64,000 bases of DNA from JBEEOW01 sp041191405 (lineage in GTDB: Bacteria > Bacteroidota > Bacteroidia > Cytophagales > UBA9547). Made by a program: the position numbers and the translations under genes. A model generated the notes under the pieces. It ran no database searches. It was not told the origin of the DNA and saw nothing but the letters and a program-made list of their open reading frames with translations. The stretch is taken from contig JBEEOW010000014.1 in NCBI GenBank assembly GCA_041191405.1, positions 1 to 64,000 on the forward strand. The letters run 5' to 3'. This document shows, piece by piece, positions 62,457-64,000 of this stretch (positions are counted from its first letter, which is position 1; each line of letters opens with the position of its first letter).

Positions 62457-63703
62457 TGTACTTCGTTTGCATCAACAATTTTATATAATTTATCGCTAGT
62501 CCTAATGGCTACATCAAGTTTAAAAGCGGCATTATCTCCTTTAATGGCTTCATTTGTTGGACCATTATCAGTATGTAACTCGGTGATTACTGTTTCATAA
62601 GCACCTGTTGTTGGACCTGTTATTAATACTCTATCACCAACTGATAATTTGTGTGACTCAATTTTGAACTCAGCAACTTTTAATTTACTGAAATAATGAT
62701 TTCCTTTTCCTAAATACACTTTTCTTGTAGTTGCTTTTGAACCTGGAGTATCATTCCATTCGCCTAATTGTTGCCCGAGATAATATCCGCTCCAAAACCC
62801 TCTGTTGTAAACTTCTTCTAATTTTTGCTTCCAAACTGCCACTTTCTCTTGATTGTAAGTTCCATTTTGGTAACTATCAATTGCTTCACGGTAACATTCA
62901 ACAGTTGTTTTTACATATTCCGGACCTTTACCTCTTCCTTCAATTTTTAATACTTTCACTCCAGCATCAAGCACTTGATCTAAAAAATCTATAGTACATA
63001 AATCTTGTGCCGACATAATATATTCATTGTCAATTTCAAGTTCATGTCCGTCGGCTTTATCAATTACAGTATAAGTTCTTCTACAATTTTGAATACAAGC
63101 CCCACGGTTAGCAGAAGAATTATGTGTGTGCAAACTCAAATAACATTTCCCAGAAACAGCCATACACAATGCACCATGTACAAATATTTCAATTTCAATC
63201 AATCTTCCACTCGGGCCACAAATTTGTTCACGTTCTATGGCATCAGTAATCTTTTTTACTTGCACCAGACTCAGTTCTCTACTCAAAACTATGGTATCAG
63301 CAAAAAGCGCATAAAACTTAACTGTTTCGATATTAGTTACATTTACCTGTGTGGAAATATGAACTTCCATTCCAATTTGTCGGGCAGAAGCAATAACAGC
63401 TTGGTCACTGGCAATCACCGCTGAAATGCCAGATTCTTTGGCTTTATTTAATATAGTTTTAATAACCGACAAATCGTGGTCGTAAACAATAGTGTTCATC
63501 GTAAGGTAACTACGAGCATTTTTTTCGGAACATAAACGAGCTATTTCAGGTAAATCTTCTAGCGAAAAATTCATTGAAGCCCTAGCTCTCATATTTAATT
63601 GCTCTACACCAAAATAAACTGAATTTGCACCTGCGTTTAAGCCAGCAACCAATGATTCGAAATCTCCCGCAGGAGCCATTAACTCTATTTTATTATGATT
63701 CAC
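62453..63703 (-). CDS. U32-family protein, TrhP/YegQ-like
   Basis: A 416-residue U32-family protein. It starts with GTG (63703), needed to keep the conserved IELMAPAGDFESL at the N-terminus. The signature EIFVHGALCMAVSGKCYLS and the cysteine pair in NRGACIQNCRRTYTV are the iron-sulfur cluster motifs of U32 proteins. Family members YegQ/TrhP make 5-hydroxyuridine at tRNA position 34 using prephenate, so the old peptidase name is doubtful. Length matches the TrhP group. It forms an operon with the ferredoxin gene. The 297 bases beyond it (63704-64000) show nothing recognisable. Confidence 0.9.
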   Translation of the reverse strand: MNHNKIELMAPAGDFESLVAGLNAGANSVYFGVEQLNMRARASMNFSLEDLPEIARLCSEKNARSYLTMNTIVYDHDLSVIKTILNKAKESGISAVIASDQAVIASARQIGMEVHISTQVNVTNIETVKFYALFADTIVLSRELSLVQVKKITDAIEREQICGPSGRLIEIEIFVHGALCMAVSGKCYLSLHTHNSSANRGACIQNCRRTYTVIDKADGHELEIDNEYIMSAQDLCTIDFLDQVLDAGVKVLKIEGRGKGPEYVKTTVECYREAIDSYQNGTYNQEKVAVWKQKLEEVYNRGFWSGYYLGQQLGEWNDTPGSKATTRKVYLGKGNHYFSKLKVAEFKIESHKLSVGDRVLITGPTTGAYETVITELHTDNGPTNEAIKGDNAAFKLDVAIRTSDKLYKIVDANEVQ

Positions 63704-64000
63704 GATTTGATTTTTTTTGAGTAAATGAGGAAAAATAACTTTACAAAACTATGAAATGTGATTTTTAAAAAATATGACAATTGTTAGGTTTTAAAATTGC
63801 GGCTAATGTTTTCATTATTAAAAGTTTTGCTATTTATGTTGGAGAGTTTGTATTATTTTGGAGTTGATTTTGTTACGTTTTAATCATTATTTTTAATGTT
63901 TTAATTTCTATTTTTGTATTATTTAAATGTAGAATATGACAATAGGAATATTTTTTATTTTATTTTAAAAAACAATATTTTAATATGAAATTATATTGTT

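Noticed and set aside
1..64000. CRISPR arrays, rRNA genes, prophage or insertion sequences
   Set aside because: No regularly spaced direct repeats, rRNA sequence, transposase, integrase or phage structural gene was found.

Overview
The window is about 64 kb of AT-rich chromosome from a member of the Bacteroidota. Several independent signs support this. Promoters have the Bacteroidota form (TTTG, a spacer of about 19-20 bases, then TAnnTTTG). There are type IX secretion system (T9SS) parts and cargo: a PorE-like four-domain protein, two tandem PorG/DUF6089-like proteins, and proteins with type A and type B C-terminal sorting domains. There is an ECF sigma/FecR pair of the Bacteroides-expansion type, a TonB receptor with a carboxypeptidase-like N-terminal domain, and few Shine-Dalgarno sequences. 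I cannot assign a genus. Most of the window is ordinary core genome. No IS element, prophage, rRNA or CRISPR array was seen.

Layout. 0.2-3.7 kb: nrdB-nrdA (minus strand), an aerobic ribonucleotide reductase very like the eukaryotic enzyme. 4.0-4.7 kb: rplU-rpmA. 4.7-11.1 kb: a tightly packed cell-envelope run (coaX, an outer-membrane protein, lptC, a small membrane protein, a CorC/HlyC protein, a PpiD-like chaperone). 11.2-12.8 kb: a CBS-like PLP enzyme and tRNA-Phe. 13-20 kb: two Hdr-like iron-sulfur proteins, a YfiT-like protein, the PorE-like protein and LutB. 20-22 kb: an LptF/G permease and tgt. 22.3-22.4 kb: a nested palindromic REP-like repeat. 22.5-31 kb: a glycosyltransferase, an ECF sigma factor, a mini T9SS protein, a peroxiredoxin, a TPR protein, an M42-like peptidase and parE. 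31.3-37 kb: a CoA-binding protein and a 1771-residue T9SS type B adhesin-like protein. 37-41.2 kb: pdxJ, yqeY-like, cvpA-like, an alpha/beta hydrolase, a CBS-domain protein and nadK. 41.3-47.5 kb: two PorG-like genes, uppS, bamA and two Skp/OmpH genes. 47.6-51.4 kb: an LD-carboxypeptidase, bioF-bioD, and a gpx-ohrR-type peroxide-response pair.

The most interesting part is 51.5-62.2 kb. An ECF sigma factor, a FecR-type anti-sigma factor and an unusual outer-membrane protein (STN domain, then a carboxypeptidase-like domain, then LA_2272-type repeats, then a predicted barrel) form one operon. A second repeat/barrel protein lies on the opposite strand, and a TonB receptor lies 2 kb downstream. 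Three of these units are preceded by the same bipartite motif, AGGGGTAA-N12-TTGTC, each time pointing at the unit and each time with exactly the same spacing. This reads as an ECF promoter in the form GGGGT-N16-GTC. I infer a local, autoregulated cell-surface signalling regulon in which the STN input domain sits on a repeat-barrel protein rather than on a TonB receptor. The same area holds a 53-codon small ORF directly behind one of the promoters, a relic of another barrel gene, and a MITE-like inverted repeat.

The window ends with a 4Fe-4S ferredoxin overlapping a U32-family (TrhP/YegQ-like) tRNA hydroxylation protein.
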